From: Nitrobacter winogradskyi Nb-255
GTDB lineage: Bacteria; Pseudomonadota; Alphaproteobacteria; Rhizobiales; Xanthobacteraceae
DNA length: 64,000 bases
Direction: 5' to 3'
Assembly: GCF_000012725.1 (NCBI RefSeq)
Contig: NC_007406.1
Span: 896,001-960,000, forward strand
Shown: piece after piece, positions 7,889 to 16,284 of the stretch
Layout of the letters: every line of letters starts with the position of its first letter
How positions within the stretch are numbered: the first letter of the stretch is position 1
Notes under the pieces: model-generated
The model's database searches: none
Seen by the model: only the letters and a program-made list of their open reading frames with translations
What the model was told of the DNA's origin: nothing
Translations under genes and position numbers: made by a program

Positions 7889-10116
7889 TCGAACTCCTCC
7901 GCAGGTTCATGATTTCGGCGCTGGTCGGAGCGCATATCGCGCTCGTCCAAAGGGACGATCCGCAGGCCGTAGGTTTTGGTTTTGGCGTCGAAGCGCGTCC
8001 GTTCGATCGCACCGCCGCCCATCAGGCGGGCCAACACATCCGCGACGGTTTCAGACGCGATGCGCATTGCCTTGCCGACGATCCCCGGCGCATAGCGATC
8101 CTTCGCCCGGGGTTGTTCGGAGAGCGGCGAGCCTGCGTTCCAGGCGGTTCGGATCGCTTCGAACAGCGCGCTTTCGATTTCAGCGGCGCGATCCACTTGC
8201 GGCGCGCGCTCGTTCGGATCGCCGGGCACCAGCGCGCCGACTTCCTCGCCGTTGGCGATGATGATCGACACTCGCTTGAACCAGCGCGCCGAACCGGACG
8301 CTAGCGACAGGTTCGCCTTCGCATCATCGAGACGCACCCACAGGCGGCGCTCATCCGCATCGAGGCCGAACTTGTCGGCGTCGCTCTGCGACATGGCGAA
8401 GAGCGTGCGCATGATCCGAGCGACACCGCCGAGCGACGACGCACCGCGCGAGGCCGACAGCGATCCCGTCCACGCATCGGGCGAAGCCGATGGCGGCTTG
8501 CCGGTGTGGTGGACGATGACGACCGCGCAATCGCCGCGCCGGGCCACTTCGCGCCACATGGCGGCGACGGCCTTGATCTGGGCGTTGTTGTTTTCGTCGA
8601 CCTCGTGGGTCTCGACGAAGGGATCGACGATCAGGAGGCCGATGCCTTCGGCCTGCACCCGTTCGATGATGGCTTCGATATCCGGCAGGCGCACCACCGC
8701 GCCGTCCTTGGTCGCCTTGGCGATGACGAGCGGGCGCTCAGAGCCGGAGTTAAGACCGAGCTTGCCGCGCAGATCAGCGGGCGCGACGTTCCATTGCTGC
8801 ATGATCGCAGCCAGGCGGCGGCGCAGTTCGTTGCGGTCGTCCTCGTTGTTCCAGACCCACGCCTTGATGGTCTCATGAACGGTTTCGCCGACGATCTCGC
8901 CGCGACCCGTGACGCCGGCCACTGCCAGTGCAATGCCGAGTGTGGATTTGCCCGCACCGGGAGGTGCCACCAGCACGGTCAGATGGCCGCGGATCGCGAA
9001 TGAGCCGACGAGCCAGCGGCGACGCGGGATCATGGCGGCGCTTGCGCCATCCTCCCATTCGATCTCCATCGGAGGCGGCGGAAGCTTGTCCTCGATCGTC
9101 ACGACCGGGTTTGGCAGGTTCCACTTGCGCCGCGCGCCCGTGATCATCGAGTTGAGTTGAAGGCACGTCTGGTCGACTGTGTAGCTTCGCCCGTCCGGCC
9201 CGTTGCCGATGGTCAAGGCGGGCGCGAATGCCAGGATCTCGGCGTTCGACAATCCGCGCGCCACCCAGTTGCCGACGAGCCGCACGGTGTTCTGATGCCA
9301 GTGGTCGTTGCGCTGGATCGCGGCCAGCGTCGCCTCCACCGACAGACTGCCGATAGGCAGTTCGAGCGGCTTCGGCGTCGAAGGCGCCATTGAGGGCGCC
9401 GACGGCTCGGACGCTGCCGGAGCAGTCTGGAGGAGCGGCGCGGGCGCGGCGAAGGCCTGCGTGAGCGCCGACGCCCAATAGGCCGGCGGGCGATCATCTT
9501 CGGGGATATGGACTTCGGTAGATTCGACAACGCGGCCCGGCTTGAGCGGCCAGGCAATCGATCCGCCGAGGCGCAGCACGCGGCCGGGGTTCGAGACGGT
9601 GCTGTCGCCGCCCAGCGCGAGGCCGATGCTCGAGCACAACGCCTTGATCGCCGCGGCGTCCCGCTCGGCGTCCACAAGCCGCCACCAGAATTGCGCGCGC
9701 ATATGGGGATGGCGACCGGTGACAACGGTCATGGTCGCCGGAACACCTGCCGCCTTCGCCGCTTTGATGGCCGCTTCGACGCAATCATCATCGATATCGG
9801 CCCAGGCGAAGGGCGCGGAATGGAAATCGGAATCAGCAGTGCGCTTCGCCAGCGCGGTGCCGGGTTTGCGGAGCGCCGCGCCGACATAGACGTTGCAGCG
9901 TTCGGTGCGGTTCAGTTCAGCGGCACGCTCGACCAGCTCTTCGAGCTGATCGGTGCCGAACATCTGCGCGTTGCGAAGCGAGCCGGTCGCCGGATCGGTC
10001 CACGCCAGTTCGACGAGCCCATCGAGCGCACCGTCGAAGCCGCCGCCGAATACCAGTTCGACATGGCGGAGCATCGCGGTGCGATCGGGCTCGGATTCTG
10101 GCGCGTGCGTCGTCAT
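7885..10116 (-). CDS. Bifunctional DNA primase-helicase (RepB-like primase + AAA_25 helicase)
   Basis: 743 aa. The N-terminal 200 residues resemble RepB-type primases (AWADIDDDCVEAAIKAAKAA, then TVVTGRHPHMRAQFWW). A helical middle (260-330) links to a RecA-type ATPase with Walker A LVAPPGAGKSTLGIALA, Walker B IGLLIVDPFVETHE and a sensor segment VIVHHTGK. The C-terminus is a small winged-helix-like region (VADVLARLMGGGAIERT). This is the usual replication protein of integrative phages and P4-like elements. The ATG has GGAG eight bases upstream. It heads the coupled chain that runs down to the methyltransferase region. Confidence 0.88.
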   Translation of the reverse strand: MTTHAPESEPDRTAMLRHVELVFGGGFDGALDGLVELAWTDPATGSLRNAQMFGTDQLEELVERAAELNRTERCNVYVGAALRKPGTALAKRTADSDFHSAPFAWADIDDDCVEAAIKAAKAAGVPATMTVVTGRHPHMRAQFWWRLVDAERDAAAIKALCSSIGLALGGDSTVSNPGRVLRLGGSIAWPLKPGRVVESTEVHIPEDDRPPAYWASALTQAFAAPAPLLQTAPAASEPSAPSMAPSTPKPLELPIGSLSVEATLAAIQRNDHWHQNTVRLVGNWVARGLSNAEILAFAPALTIGNGPDGRSYTVDQTCLQLNSMITGARRKWNLPNPVVTIEDKLPPPPMEIEWEDGASAAMIPRRRWLVGSFAIRGHLTVLVAPPGAGKSTLGIALAVAGVTGRGEIVGETVHETIKAWVWNNEDDRNELRRRLAAIMQQWNVAPADLRGKLGLNSGSERPLVIAKATKDGAVVRLPDIEAIIERVQAEGIGLLIVDPFVETHEVDENNNAQIKAVAAMWREVARRGDCAVVIVHHTGKPPSASPDAWTGSLSASRGASSLGGVARIMRTLFAMSQSDADKFGLDADERRLWVRLDDAKANLSLASGSARWFKRVSIIIANGEEVGALVPGDPNERAPQVDRAAEIESALFEAIRTAWNAGSPLSEQPRAKDRYAPGIVGKAMRIASETVADVLARLMGGGAIERTRFDAKTKTYGLRIVPLDERDMRSDQRRNHEPAEEFE

Positions 10117-10162
10117 TCGCGCTCCGGCGCGTTGAAGGGATCAGGGCGGATGGAAGAAAAGG

Positions 10163-10190
10163 CGGCGCTCCCGGCGATCCGAGAGCGCCG
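10163..10190 (-). terminator. Probable reverse-strand hairpin terminator
   Basis: Perfect 8-bp arms CGGCGCTC and GAGCGCCG enclose a 12-base loop. On the minus strand the stem is followed by CCTTTTCTTCC. It lies just after the stop of the 211-aa gene and before the primase-helicase start, so transcription may be attenuated between them. Confidence 0.5.
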
Positions 10191-10195
10191 GAAGG

Positions 10196-10831
10196 TCAGA
10201 AGTCGGTTTCGTAAATCGGCTGCGGCGCAGGCTTCGCGGCGGGCGGCGGCACATGGGCGACGGGCGCGGGCTTCGACGCTGCGGCGGCGTTGCCTTTCCA
10301 GACCTCGCTCTCTTCGACAGCCGAGGCGTCCGGGAAATCAGCCGGACGATCGACCCACTTCGTCAGTTCGAGCTTCGGCCGGTAGTTGGTGCCATACTTG
10401 TCTTTCATGGCGTCTGCGCCGGTGCAGGTGATCACCGGCACCTTGCCGCGGTTCTCCGTGCGCCCGGCCTGTTCCTCGAACACCGCATAGACATCGCGGA
10501 TGGCGTTCGATACGTGGATCGAGGCCGAGGCCATCTCGACGGCGCCGCCGAAGAACTTCGGCGAGAAGGCCATCACGACGAATCCGCGCTTGAAGCCCTC
10601 GCCGGGAGTGGGCGCGACCTTATCCAGTGCCGGATCGATCAGCCGTTCCGGCGCCTGGCCTTCCTGAAAGCGCAGCCAGCCGGTGCGGATGTTGGCGAGG
10701 TCGAGCAGGAAGGTGGGACGGGCGATTTCCAGATCGCCGCCGCCCTCCGCGCGGATAAACCACTTGTCCGACTTGGCGTTGTATTTGACGTAGGGGCGGA
10801 TTATGCCAGAAGCGCCGATATTGAGTGCCAT
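10196..10831 (-). CDS. Phage DNA-metabolism protein with acidic ETDF tail
   Basis: 211 aa, start ATG behind AAGGAGACGAACA. Residues 1-150 form a compact alpha/beta domain (GASGIIRPYVKYNAKSDKWF, FVVMAFSPKFFGG). A Pro/Ala-rich linker (KPAPVAHVPPPAAKPAPQP) follows and the protein ends YETDF. A folded domain, Pro-rich disordered linker and short acidic aromatic tip is the layout of a single-stranded DNA-binding protein. The family assignment is uncertain, but it lies between a PD-(D/E)XK nuclease and a primase-helicase, which fits. Confidence 0.65.
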   Translation of the reverse strand: MALNIGASGIIRPYVKYNAKSDKWFIRAEGGGDLEIARPTFLLDLANIRTGWLRFQEGQAPERLIDPALDKVAPTPGEGFKRGFVVMAFSPKFFGGAVEMASASIHVSNAIRDVYAVFEEQAGRTENRGKVPVITCTGADAMKDKYGTNYRPKLELTKWVDRPADFPDASAVEESEVWKGNAAAASKPAPVAHVPPPAAKPAPQPIYETDF

Positions 10832-10872
10832 TGTTCGTCTCCTTGAGCGTTGAGCCTTGAGCGGTTGAGGGT

Positions 10873-11658
10873 TCAGAACCCGAAGACATCCCGGCCCGCC
10901 GCGCGAACGGATGGGTCCGACCAGTAGAAACTGTCGAAGTCCGGGACGATGAGACCCGCGAGCTCGCGGGCGTCATGGGAGAGGGCGAGGAAGCGCCCGA
11001 GCGAGAGGGCGATAAGCCGAAGTGCCGCGAGGTGCGCGCGCACGTCATCGCCCGACATTTCGAGAACCTGGACCTGCCGCCCATCGCCCTTGGCCGGAGC
11101 GGGCTTGGCGTAGGCGAAGCGCATCCCGAAATTGCCGTGGGCGGTGGCATAGACCGCGCCTTGCCGGCCGTGGCTTGCGCCGATCACTGACGGCAGTCGT
11201 TCGGTGGTCTTTAGGTCGACGATCAGGCCGTGGCCTGAGAACCGCCAATCGACGAAGCCGATCACCGGAACGGCGATATCGTCCAGGCGGATTTCAACCT
11301 TGCCTTGATAGCCGTCGGCATCGGGCAGACCGTATTGCCGGAGTTCGGCCAGCGCGCCGCGCACATAGCCCGGCAGTTTCTTGCGTTCGTCGTCGCGGCG
11401 CGGATCGGGATTGAGCGCGGTTTCGCGATCGAAGGCGCTTTCCGCTTCCGCTATGCAGGCCTCAACGGGAAGCGCCGGATCGTGAAGGCCGATATTGACG
11501 CCGGCCTCGACCGCCTTGCCGCGTGCGGCGGGAATGCCGGAGGGCGATCGCCGCCCGAGCAGGCGTTCCATGATCCAGAGCGCGGGTTCGGCCGCCCAGA
11601 GATTGAGGGACGAGGCGGAGAGATGGCCGATGTCATGCCGTTCGAAGGGGTTGCTCAT
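10873..11658 (-). CDS. PD-(D/E)XK nuclease superfamily protein (Cas4/RecB-like)
   Basis: 261 aa. The catalytic core is visible as VIGFVDWRFSGHGLIVDLKTTERLPS: the Asp in GFVDW, then VDLKTT as the D-x-K of the PD-(D/E)XK motif, about 14 residues apart. A downstream AVYATA segment fits the usual QxxxY helix region with variation. These phage exonucleases process DNA ends for recombination. The start overlaps the preceding gene's stop (ATGA). Its neighbours, an SSB-like protein and a primase-helicase, support a recombination module. Confidence 0.8.
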   Translation of the reverse strand: MSNPFERHDIGHLSASSLNLWAAEPALWIMERLLGRRSPSGIPAARGKAVEAGVNIGLHDPALPVEACIAEAESAFDRETALNPDPRRDDERKKLPGYVRGALAELRQYGLPDADGYQGKVEIRLDDIAVPVIGFVDWRFSGHGLIVDLKTTERLPSVIGASHGRQGAVYATAHGNFGMRFAYAKPAPAKGDGRQVQVLEMSGDDVRAHLAALRLIALSLGRFLALSHDARELAGLIVPDFDSFYWSDPSVRAAGRDVFGF

Positions 11659-11927
11659 CGCACGCCCCCACGGATCAGGATCTCAGCGCCGCGTTCGATC
11701 AGGTCGGACGGGGTGTCGAGGAATTCGACATCCTCGTCGCGGAACGCCACGCCGAGTTTCAGTTCGACATCGCCGACGAAATCCAGCCGGGCGATCGGAT
11801 CGATCTGCCACAGGCGATCTTCAGCGGAAGGATGTTCGCCGAAGCGCTCATAGAAGGCGGAGCGGACGGCATTGGCGGCGAGCGCGCGGGCTTCAAGCCG
11901 CTCGGCAATCATCAGGGGCGCGATCAT
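11655..11927 (-). CDS. Acyl-carrier-protein-like small protein lacking the prosthetic serine
   Basis: 90 aa from the ATG at 11927, which overlaps the upstream stop (ATGA). An earlier in-frame start at 11984 is unlikely. Residues 42-85 (ARLDFVGDVELKLGVAFRDEDVEFLDTPSDLIE) look like the second and third helices of an acyl carrier protein, including the typical acidic helix and the hydrophobic LxxVGDVELKLG pattern. The DSL serine that carries phosphopantetheine is absent. It may be a structural ACP fold recruited for protein-protein contact. Function in a phage is unknown. Confidence 0.55.
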   Translation of the reverse strand: MIAPLMIAERLEARALAANAVRSAFYERFGEHPSAEDRLWQIDPIARLDFVGDVELKLGVAFRDEDVEFLDTPSDLIERGAEILIRGGVR

Positions 11928-12181
11928 CGGGCGGACCCCGTGCGCTTCGAGACCACCGGCCCGCGTTCCTGGGAGATCATCCATTCGCGGAAGGCATCGG
12001 CGCGATAGAAGACGCGGCGGCCGATCCGGACGCAGGGCGGGCCGATCCGGCGGGTCTGCCAGCGTTGCAAGGTCGCGGTCGAGATTCCGAGCGCTTCGGC
12101 GACCTCGCGCCGCCCCATCCAGCCTTGCATCAGTTCCGCGGAAGCGGCTCCGTTTCGTTGCGCGTTAACTTGATCGTCCAT
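11924..12181 (-). CDS. AlpA/excisionase-like helix-turn-helix protein
   Basis: 85 aa from the ATG at 12181 (AAGGAAAC seven bases upstream). The core REVAEALGISTATLQRWQ and GPPCVRIGRRVFYRADAF match the MerR/AlpA winged-helix domain of excisionases and phage regulators. It is first in the reverse-strand replication operon and faces the divergent protease/repressor genes across a repeat-rich intergenic region. It probably sets early transcription or excision. Confidence 0.8.
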   Translation of the reverse strand: MDDQVNAQRNGAASAELMQGWMGRREVAEALGISTATLQRWQTRRIGPPCVRIGRRVFYRADAFREWMISQERGPVVSKRTGSAR

Positions 12182-12256
12182 GCCCGTTTCCTTGTGTCCT
12201 TGCGGTTCCGATGACCGCAAAGGGACCACGGCGGGCCGGCGTCAGGCAGGGTTGAA

Positions 12257-12334
12257 ACGGGCGCAAACGGGGCGGAAACAATAGGGCGTGGGCATAAAGA
12301 CGGGCCGAATACGGGCGGAAACACGGGCATAAAC
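12257..12334. repeat. Iteron-like ACGGGCNNAAAC repeats in the divergent regulatory region
   Basis: Three 12-base copies of ACGGGCNNAAAC lie at 12257-12268, 12311-12322 and 12323-12334 (the last two abut). A 13-base variant ACGGGGCGGAAAC lies at 12267-12279, and ACGGGCCGAAT at 12300-12310. The array sits in the 322-base interval 12182-12503 between the AlpA-like gene and the ImmA/IrrE gene, where an early operator or replication origin is expected. No gene is seen in the rest of that interval. Confidence 0.6.
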
Positions 12335-12503
12335 AAGCGCAAGCGTGTTTTGGCCGCCTCAATCCACCGTCGGAGGCGGCGCGTACCTTGCCGTCAATCC
12401 ACAACGCGAAAGCGCTGCCGTCGAAGAATCGACTCGACTCCAGAGGCGAAAGAACATATCAAGAACTGACTGTTGACCAATCGGGTTATGAAAGGAGGAG
12501 GAG

Positions 12504-13250
12504 ATGGTTCTGGCCATCGCATATCCAAGCACTGCGGCGGGAGATCCCCATCGCTTGAGCGCTCAGAAGATCGCGAGCATCGCCAGCGACATCCGCGCCC
12601 GCCTGTTCGGGGTTCAGCCAAGGCCGGTCGATGTGGCGGCGCTGATCGCGAAGACCGCGCGCCTAGTCGTCAACGGCAAGCCGATCAACCTGTCCTGGGG
12701 CCTCGATCGACCGATCCACGACGAGAACGGCCACGAGGCGCTCGGCGTTTGCGAGAACGATCCCGAACTGCCCGACACGGTGATGATCAGCATCAACGCC
12801 AGCCTGCTGGCTCATCAGCCGGAGGTGATCCGTTCAACCGCCGCGCACGAGTTTGCGCACGCCATCTTCGACATGCCGGCGGCGATGGGCGGCAACATCC
12901 GGCGGACGTTCCGAACATCGGTTGCGCCCGCCATCGCCAGGCCCGGGGCACCGATCGATTGGGTCGAATGGCGGGCCGACGAGTTCATGGGCGCGTTTCT
13001 GGTTCCGGCCGACAAGCTCGCGCGCGTGCTGCCGAAGCACGCAAGTGCCCTGGATCTGCCTTTCCACTGGCGCGCTGCACCCGATGGTCGCTCCGTTCCC
13101 TTCGTCGATCTCGATCCGAGCGAGGGCACACTCGGCCTGCTGGTCGATGACCTCGCCGAAGCGTTCGGCGTGACCGCCGCCTTCATGTCGGTGCGGTTGG
13201 CGAAGGGCGGCTTCATCGGTCGGCGCTTTGAAACCGGGAGCACGCTCTGA
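12504..13250 (+). CDS. ImmA/IrrE-family metallopeptidase
   Basis: 248 aa. The zinc site is AAHEFAHAIFD at residues 113-123, with a downstream acidic WRADEF (about 154-159) supplying the third ligand. Enzymes of this family cleave partner XRE repressors. The next gene is exactly such a repressor and its ATG overlaps this stop codon. The pair probably forms the induction switch of the prophage. The start has a strong AAAGGAGGAGGAG immediately upstream. Soluble, no membrane segment. Confidence 0.85.
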   Translation: MVLAIAYPSTAAGDPHRLSAQKIASIASDIRARLFGVQPRPVDVAALIAKTARLVVNGKPINLSWGLDRPIHDENGHEALGVCENDPELPDTVMISINASLLAHQPEVIRSTAAHEFAHAIFDMPAAMGGNIRRTFRTSVAPAIARPGAPIDWVEWRADEFMGAFLVPADKLARVLPKHASALDLPFHWRAAPDGRSVPFVDLDPSEGTLGLLVDDLAEAFGVTAAFMSVRLAKGGFIGRRFETGSTL

Positions 13251-13540
13251 TGGCCTTCGGTCAAACCGTCCGCTTTCACCGCAATCAAAAGGGCTTCGGC
13301 CTGAATGAGTTCGCCGAGCGTCTCGGCGTCTCGCCTGCCTATTGGAGCCGCGTCGAGCGCGAGCAGGAAAACCCGCCGCGCGACGATCTCGTTGAGCGCG
13401 TCGCCGCCATCCTTGAAGTGAAGCTCGACGATCTGTTCTGCGAAGCCGGGCGCCTGCCGCCCGATCTTCGCGGCGATATCAAAGCCGTTGTGACGCTCTA
13501 TCGACGCAGCCGCGACGCAAGGAATTCCACCAGCAAATGA
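13250..13540 (+). CDS. XRE-family repressor
   Basis: 96 aa. The helix-turn-helix is LNEFAERLGVSPAYWSRVER, followed by NPPRDDLVERVAAILEVKLDDL, the usual XRE fourth and fifth helices. It is coupled to the ImmA/IrrE protease upstream, its likely antagonist. Its operator is likely in the repeat-rich region 12182-12503 or at its own operon start. Confidence 0.85.
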   Translation: MAFGQTVRFHRNQKGFGLNEFAERLGVSPAYWSRVEREQENPPRDDLVERVAAILEVKLDDLFCEAGRLPPDLRGDIKAVVTLYRRSRDARNSTSK

Positions 13541-13570
13541 TGACCATGACCAAATAACGAGTGTTTCGAG

Positions 13571-14206
13571 ATGCCAGCGCCGCCCCGTTCCTTTCTGACC
13601 GTTACCGACACCGCGATCCGCTGGCAGGTTCCCGCCCTCGACATCGCGGGCTGGGCGATCGACGGCGAGATCGCACTTTCGGCCGTGCTGCCGACGGTCG
13701 AGACGGCCGACAAGCAGATCGCCTCGGGGATCGTGGAGATCGACGGCGCGGACGTGGTCGCCTTGTTCCGGCGTGACGGCGCATCGCGCAAGCCGGCGCT
13801 GGTGCGGCGTTTCCGTCGTTCGAAGAAAACGGAGTGGGAGTGGATTGCGCGCCCGGTCGATGGTGTCGCCGTCACCTCCGCCGACGTGATCATCCTGCGC
13901 AAAGAGTTTGAGCGTTGCGAACGCGCCTGGGGATTGTTCGACGCGGGTGCGGCCGAGAGCGGCCCGAAGGCATCAACACAAGCCAAGCGCGCCGCCGGGC
14001 CGGGCGCGCCGCCCAAGCACGATTGGGACGCCTTCGCAGGCGCCATCGCTCGGCGTGTGCACGATCATGGCATGCCGGTCAGCCAGGGCGAGTTGGTGCG
14101 CGATATGATGGATTGGTTCGCGGGCCGGGAGGATTTCCCGCCGCCCGACGAACGGACGGTGCGGCGGAAAGTTTCGGCAATCTGGAAGGAGCTTGCTTCT
14201 CAATAG
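13571..14206 (+). CDS. Phage hypothetical protein, 211 aa
   Basis: Follows the repressor by 30 bases. The N-terminal part is a beta-rich domain (LTVTDTAIRWQVPALDIAGW). A linker near 135-150 leads into a C-terminal helical segment (DWDAFAGAIARRVHDHG, then ERTVRRKVSAIWKEL). The last part looks like a DNA-binding helical tail. I cannot name a family. It is in the same transcription unit as the repressor. Confidence 0.55.
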   Translation: MPAPPRSFLTVTDTAIRWQVPALDIAGWAIDGEIALSAVLPTVETADKQIASGIVEIDGADVVALFRRDGASRKPALVRRFRRSKKTEWEWIARPVDGVAVTSADVIILRKEFERCERAWGLFDAGAAESGPKASTQAKRAAGPGAPPKHDWDAFAGAIARRVHDHGMPVSQGELVRDMMDWFAGREDFPPPDERTVRRKVSAIWKELASQ

Positions 14207-14232
14207 TTCGGCAAGGCCCTTAAGCCGTCAAA

Positions 14233-14916
14233 CTACTGGTCGAGGTCTGTGAAAAATTCGGAGAAGTCGATTGCCTCTGGCACGCGGCGAGCAAGAAATA
14301 GGCCTGTGATCCTTGCCGCTGGAAAGCGCCGCTTCAGTACGTTTGACATCGCGCGGAACCTACATCCTGTGACCAACAGATCGTCAACAATGCCGATCCA
14401 TGTGGGTTCGTTTTGCACGAGCGTTTCGTCGATTGCATAGACGCTTTCCCAGTCGCCTGGCGGCGGTCGATTAGCGCTCTCGTGCGCCGCCGCCATCGGA
14501 TGTGTTTGCCGAATAAGTTCTCGAACGTCTGGATTTACTCCTGCCGGCGCTCTTATGGCGCGCAGCATGTCCATAACGCGATCGTCATACTCCGGGTCTG
14601 TTTTGAGCTTTGACGGCGGAACCGGCACAAGCGTCAACTGAGACAAAGCCGCGCCCAGATTCCGCGTGAAGGCGTTCGCGGCAGCGTTAATCGCCAGCGC
14701 CTTGTACCGCCAACTCGCCGTGCCACGGAATCGAACGGGCTTCTTAAAGTTTAGGATGAGCTGGTTTGTGGCGCTGTGGGAAAAGCCTTTGCGTGCCGAA
14801 TAGTCCCCAAAAAACAGGCACTCGTCCCCGGCTTCGAGGAAGGTGTGATCGCCGCGCGTGAGCTCGTCGATCTTAGTGAGACGTGACGGGAACGATGTGT
14901 CGCCGGATGTCGTCAT
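14233..14916 (-). CDS. shosT: ShosT-like phosphoribosyltransferase-fold toxin
   Basis: About 227 aa from the ATG at 14916 (an alternative start is 14949). The PRPP-binding loop is WIGIVDDLLVTGCRFRAM, with the two acidic residues and the small-residue loop of class I PRTases. The N-terminal half (GDECLFFGDYSARKGFSHSA) resembles ComF-like proteins. PRTase-fold plus DprA-fold pairs are known as ShosTA, a toxin-antitoxin and anti-phage system, in which the PRTase is the toxin. Here it overlaps the end of the DprA-family gene by about 44 bases. The assignment rests on domain pairing, not on a search. Confidence 0.75.
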   Translation of the reverse strand: MTTSGDTSFPSRLTKIDELTRGDHTFLEAGDECLFFGDYSARKGFSHSATNQLILNFKKPVRFRGTASWRYKALAINAAANAFTRNLGAALSQLTLVPVPPSKLKTDPEYDDRVMDMLRAIRAPAGVNPDVRELIRQTHPMAAAHESANRPPPGDWESVYAIDETLVQNEPTWIGIVDDLLVTGCRFRAMSNVLKRRFPAARITGLFLARRVPEAIDFSEFFTDLDQ

Positions 14917-15781
14917 AGTCGGCGACGCGGATCGCCCCGCGCTCCTCAAATGTGTGTGGCCATTTCAGTTCCGGATTGCGGAAATTGCTCTCCAATATGA
15001 AGACCTTTCGACCTTGCTTCAGAGCATGGCGCGCTTGCACCAAGGTTCCCGACGTCTCTCCGGCTTCCACGATGATTGTCGCGTCGGTCAGCGCGGACAT
15101 TGTGATATTGCGCTCCGGAAAGAAGAAGTTGTTGGACGTTGGATTCTTCTGATTGCTGTAGCGCTTCACGGGCACCTGGCTGATCAGCAGGTGATGCTCG
15201 GCAATTTGTTGCTGCAGTTTCGCATTCGACGCAGGGTAGGATTTGGAGAGCGGCGTTCCGAGGACGGCGATCGTTCGCCCGCCCAGTTCGATCGCGGCGG
15301 TGTGCGCCGCCGTGTCCACGCCAGCGGCCAAGCCCGACACAATAGTGAAATCGTCTTGCAGAAGCGATTTCACGAGCCTGCGTGTTCTGGCCAGTCCCTC
15401 TGCGGAGGGCTTCCGCGTCCCGACGACCGCAACCGATCTCGGCGAGTTCACCAATTCCCACCAGCCTTGGAAGTAAAGAAGCTCAATCGGGTGATCAGCG
15501 ACTCGCAGGCGCTCCGGGTAGTCACCGGCACCATGGACGCGGACGCCATAGCTCTTGATGCCAGCGTCCTTCAGACGAGCGTGAACATCGTTTGCATATG
15601 AAGACGCACGCGAGCGTTCCACAAAATCTGACGGCACCGCGCCTTCCTGCTTCGAAAAGAGATCTGCGATGGATTTGAAGCTCGCGCTCTGCTCGTCCCA
15701 CAGCGACTCATACGCACCGAGTTCCAGAAAGGGCGAGACGGCGCGCTGAGCAAAGTCCTGTGATATGAGCTCCAGTTGCAT
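14873..15781 (-). CDS. shosA: ShosA-like DprA/Smf-fold antitoxin
   Basis: 302 aa from the ATG at 15781 (GGGAGAAGGC upstream); an upstream start at 15856 is less supported. The Rossmann-type DprA core is plain: SVAVVGTRKPS, IVSGLAAGVDTAAH, TIAVLGTPLSKSYP, and FFFPERNITMSALTDATIIVEA with a C-terminal GTLVQARHAL. Cellular DprA loads RecA onto incoming DNA. Here the gene is next to a PRTase-fold gene and within a prophage, so the antitoxin/sensor role of ShosA fits better. An XRE regulator is encoded 156 bases upstream on the same strand. Confidence 0.8.
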   Translation of the reverse strand: MQLELISQDFAQRAVSPFLELGAYESLWDEQSASFKSIADLFSKQEGAVPSDFVERSRASSYANDVHARLKDAGIKSYGVRVHGAGDYPERLRVADHPIELLYFQGWWELVNSPRSVAVVGTRKPSAEGLARTRRLVKSLLQDDFTIVSGLAAGVDTAAHTAAIELGGRTIAVLGTPLSKSYPASNAKLQQQIAEHHLLISQVPVKRYSNQKNPTSNNFFFPERNITMSALTDATIIVEAGETSGTLVQARHALKQGRKVFILESNFRNPELKWPHTFEERGAIRVADYDDIRRHIVPVTSH

Positions 15782-15936
15782 GCCTTCTCCCTCTTTCCGA
15801 TTAAAGCCTCGCCCGACGGGACGTGAACAAATACAGAACAAATGACTGCGTCGCAAGTTTGAAAACCGTTACTCGCGGTACCAAGCCTGCGTGACTTTAC
15901 ACTCCACGCAACGTCCCCGGATCGCAAGCGCCATAC

Positions 15937-16164
15937 TCACGAGCGGCTAGGCGGCGGATCAATCGTCACCTTGCAGCCAAGCGCCGCAAGGATCAGGAGC
16001 GCCTTTCCAATTTGCGCGGTTGGCTTGCCGGCTTCGAGATCGACGATAAACCGAACGCCAACGCCAGCAGCTCCTGCGAGCTGATCTTGCCGCAGTTTCT
16101 GCGACTTGCGAGTAGTTCGGACGATCACGCCGATTTCGGTAGGTGTCACGGTGCGATTCGCCAT
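15937..16164 (-). CDS. HipB-like XRE regulator upstream of the ShosTA-like pair
   Basis: 75 aa from the ATG at 16164. Residues 6-60 (TEIGVIVRTTRKSQKLRQDQ, LAGAAGVGVRFIVDLEAGKP) are a HipB/antitoxin-type helix-turn-helix. It is co-oriented with shosA/shosT and 156 bases upstream, with no hipA kinase nearby, so it may have been recruited as their transcriptional regulator. A start at 16203 is possible but would place the operator copy at 16167 inside the coding region. Confidence 0.7.
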   Translation of the reverse strand: MANRTVTPTEIGVIVRTTRKSQKLRQDQLAGAAGVGVRFIVDLEAGKPTAQIGKALLILAALGCKVTIDPPPSRS

Positions 16165-16166
16165 TC

Positions 16167-16278
16167 TTCCCGAGCAGGCAAATAAGCACTGATCGGTACG
16201 CATGTCGATGGAAAAGTCCCGCTCGGGAATATTCGCCCAATTCTGTCGAGCAGATTGCCAGAATTACCCGCTCGGGAA
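16167..16278. promoter_or_regulatory. Three GCTCGGGAA operator-like repeats
   Basis: One inverted copy TTCCCGAGC lies at 16167-16175, just before the XRE start codon. Direct copies GCTCGGGAA lie at 16221-16229 and 16270-16278, both inside CCCGCTCGGGAA. They fill the gap between the integrase stop and the XRE gene. This is the layout of an autoregulatory operator for the small XRE regulator. Confidence 0.6.
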
Positions 16279-16284
16279 GATGTG

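Noticed and set aside
9508-10431. 307-codon plus-strand frame opposite the primase-helicase
   Set aside because: Antisense to a clearly real gene with Walker motifs; composition is Arg/Gly-rich as in shadows.
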